In this document: piece after piece, positions 35,004-35,472 of the stretch
Position numbering within the stretch: the first letter of the stretch is position 1
Layout: each line of letters starts with the position of its first letter
Assembly (NCBI GenBank): GCA_946617225.1
Contig: CAMOJW010000004.1
Span: 1 to 35,472, forward strand
Direction: 5' to 3'
DNA: 35,472 nt
Origin: an uncultured Lachnospiraceae bacterium
Lineage (GTDB): Bacteria > Bacillota > Clostridia > Lachnospirales > Lachnospiraceae
Notes under the pieces: model-generated
The model's database searches: none
Told to the model about the DNA's origin: nothing
What the model saw: only the letters and a program-made list of their open reading frames with translations
Translations under genes and position numbers: made by a program

Positions 35004-35139
35004 ACATATGTATGCGCGGAGAGCACCGTGTCTTCTCTTTGTGCATATATGTCGGTCATCATTCGCGCGGCTGCATCGATACCGGCGCCGGAAACAGAAC
35101 CAGATCATAGAATACATATGCCACGGAGGTATCCACATT

Positions 35140-35406
35140 ATGGCAAATATCAAATCTGCCAAGAAGAGAATTCTCACCAGCGCCAAGAAGGCTGCACGCA
35201 ACAAGTCCGTGAAGTCCGAGATCAAGACCGCTGTCAAGAAGGTCCGTACTGCCATCGAAGGCGGTGACAAGGCCGCTGCTGCTGCAGCCCTCACCAAGGC
35301 CGCTTCCACCATCGACAGCGCTGCCGGCAAGGGCGTTCTGCACAAGAACCCCGCCGCCCGCAAGGTCTCCCGCCTGGCTGACGCCGTGAACAAGATCGAA
35401 GGCTGA
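35140..35406 (+). CDS. rpsT: 30S ribosomal protein S20
   Basis: 88 residues from ATG 35140, with GGAGGT at 9 nt. The N-terminus MANIKSAKKRILTSAKKAAR and the Lys/Ala-rich helices are typical, ending LHKNPAARKVSRLADAVNKIEG. S20 binds 16S rRNA early in 30S assembly. The frame is open upstream to 34975, but that part overlaps the promoter and is not S20. The gene is monocistronic. Confidence 0.97.
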   Translation: MANIKSAKKRILTSAKKAARNKSVKSEIKTAVKKVRTAIEGGDKAAAAAALTKAASTIDSAAGKGVLHKNPAARKVSRLADAVNKIEG

Positions 35407-35434
35407 GCTATTATATCCTGCTTTAAATGAACAG

Positions 35435-35469
35435 GAGGTTGTCGTATATAAATGCGTCAACCTCTTTTT
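35435..35469 (+). terminator. rpsT rho-independent terminator
   Basis: GAGGTTG (35435-35441) pairs with CAACCTC (35458-35464) and is followed by TTTTT. The loop is long and AT-rich, with a possible inner CG pair. Confidence 0.8.
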
Positions 35470-35472
35470 ATT

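Noticed and set aside
34975-35139. N-terminal extension of S20 in the open frame upstream of rpsT
   Set aside because: It begins in the -35 hexamer of the rpsT promoter, and normal S20 starts at ATG 35140 with a clear ribosome site.

Overview
The window looks like a Clostridia chromosome, most likely a fairly GC-rich member of the Lachnospiraceae. The evidence is a C+ type L28, an L21-Prp-L27 operon with the Firmicute L27 N-terminal extension, GerW and RecU, and a LexA/YneA-type SOS locus. A three-domain HisF-like/HisI/HisE fusion and a giant BspA-type leucine-rich-repeat surface protein fit the same group. I saw no rRNA or tRNA gene, no insertion sequence, no prophage and no CRISPR array. 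Lineage is inferred from gene content and synteny only.

Layout. 1-5804 (minus) is the N-terminal ~1,934 residues of a secreted LRR/Ig-like/InlB-repeat protein that runs off the left edge. 6087-7478 is a divergent SOS pair: a LysM membrane protein in the YneA position (minus) and lexA (plus). They share about 110 bp that carries four LexA-box-like palindromes and two promoters. 7521-8115, between the convergent 3' ends of lexA and rsfS, has no gene. It holds the most unusual feature of the window: eight tandem units of a short inverted motif (RTAAGCYC-N21-RGGCTTAY) with a 52-53 bp period.

8116-12556 (minus) is rplU-prp-rpmA, a terminator-like hairpin, then obg-yhbY-nadD-yqeK-rsfS, which serve ribosome assembly and NAD synthesis. 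12741-19449 (minus) is a membrane protein of unknown function, an RluA-family pseudouridine synthase, recU, and a partial histidine operon (hisZ-hisG-hisD-hisIE) in which HisIE carries an extra HisF-like half-barrel. 19594-30944 (minus) is a long run: asp23-fakA-recG-degV-topoisomerase B-topoisomerase A-rsmD-coaD-coiled-coil protein. It mixes lipid metabolism (FakA with a FakB-type DegV), DNA repair, supercoiling and CoA synthesis. rpmB (plus) diverges from asp23.

31414-34891 (minus) is a LicD-glycosyltransferase fusion gene with an apparently leaderless start, followed by a small unknown protein, a DUF2953 membrane protein and gerW. rpsT (plus) with its terminator closes the window.

Most of the window is ordinary core genome. 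The points that merit follow-up are the 52-bp repeat array, the dense LexA-box cluster with an atypical Ala/Arg-rich YneA-like protein, the HisF-like/HisI/HisE fusion, and the LicD-Gtf3 fusion with its leaderless promoter.
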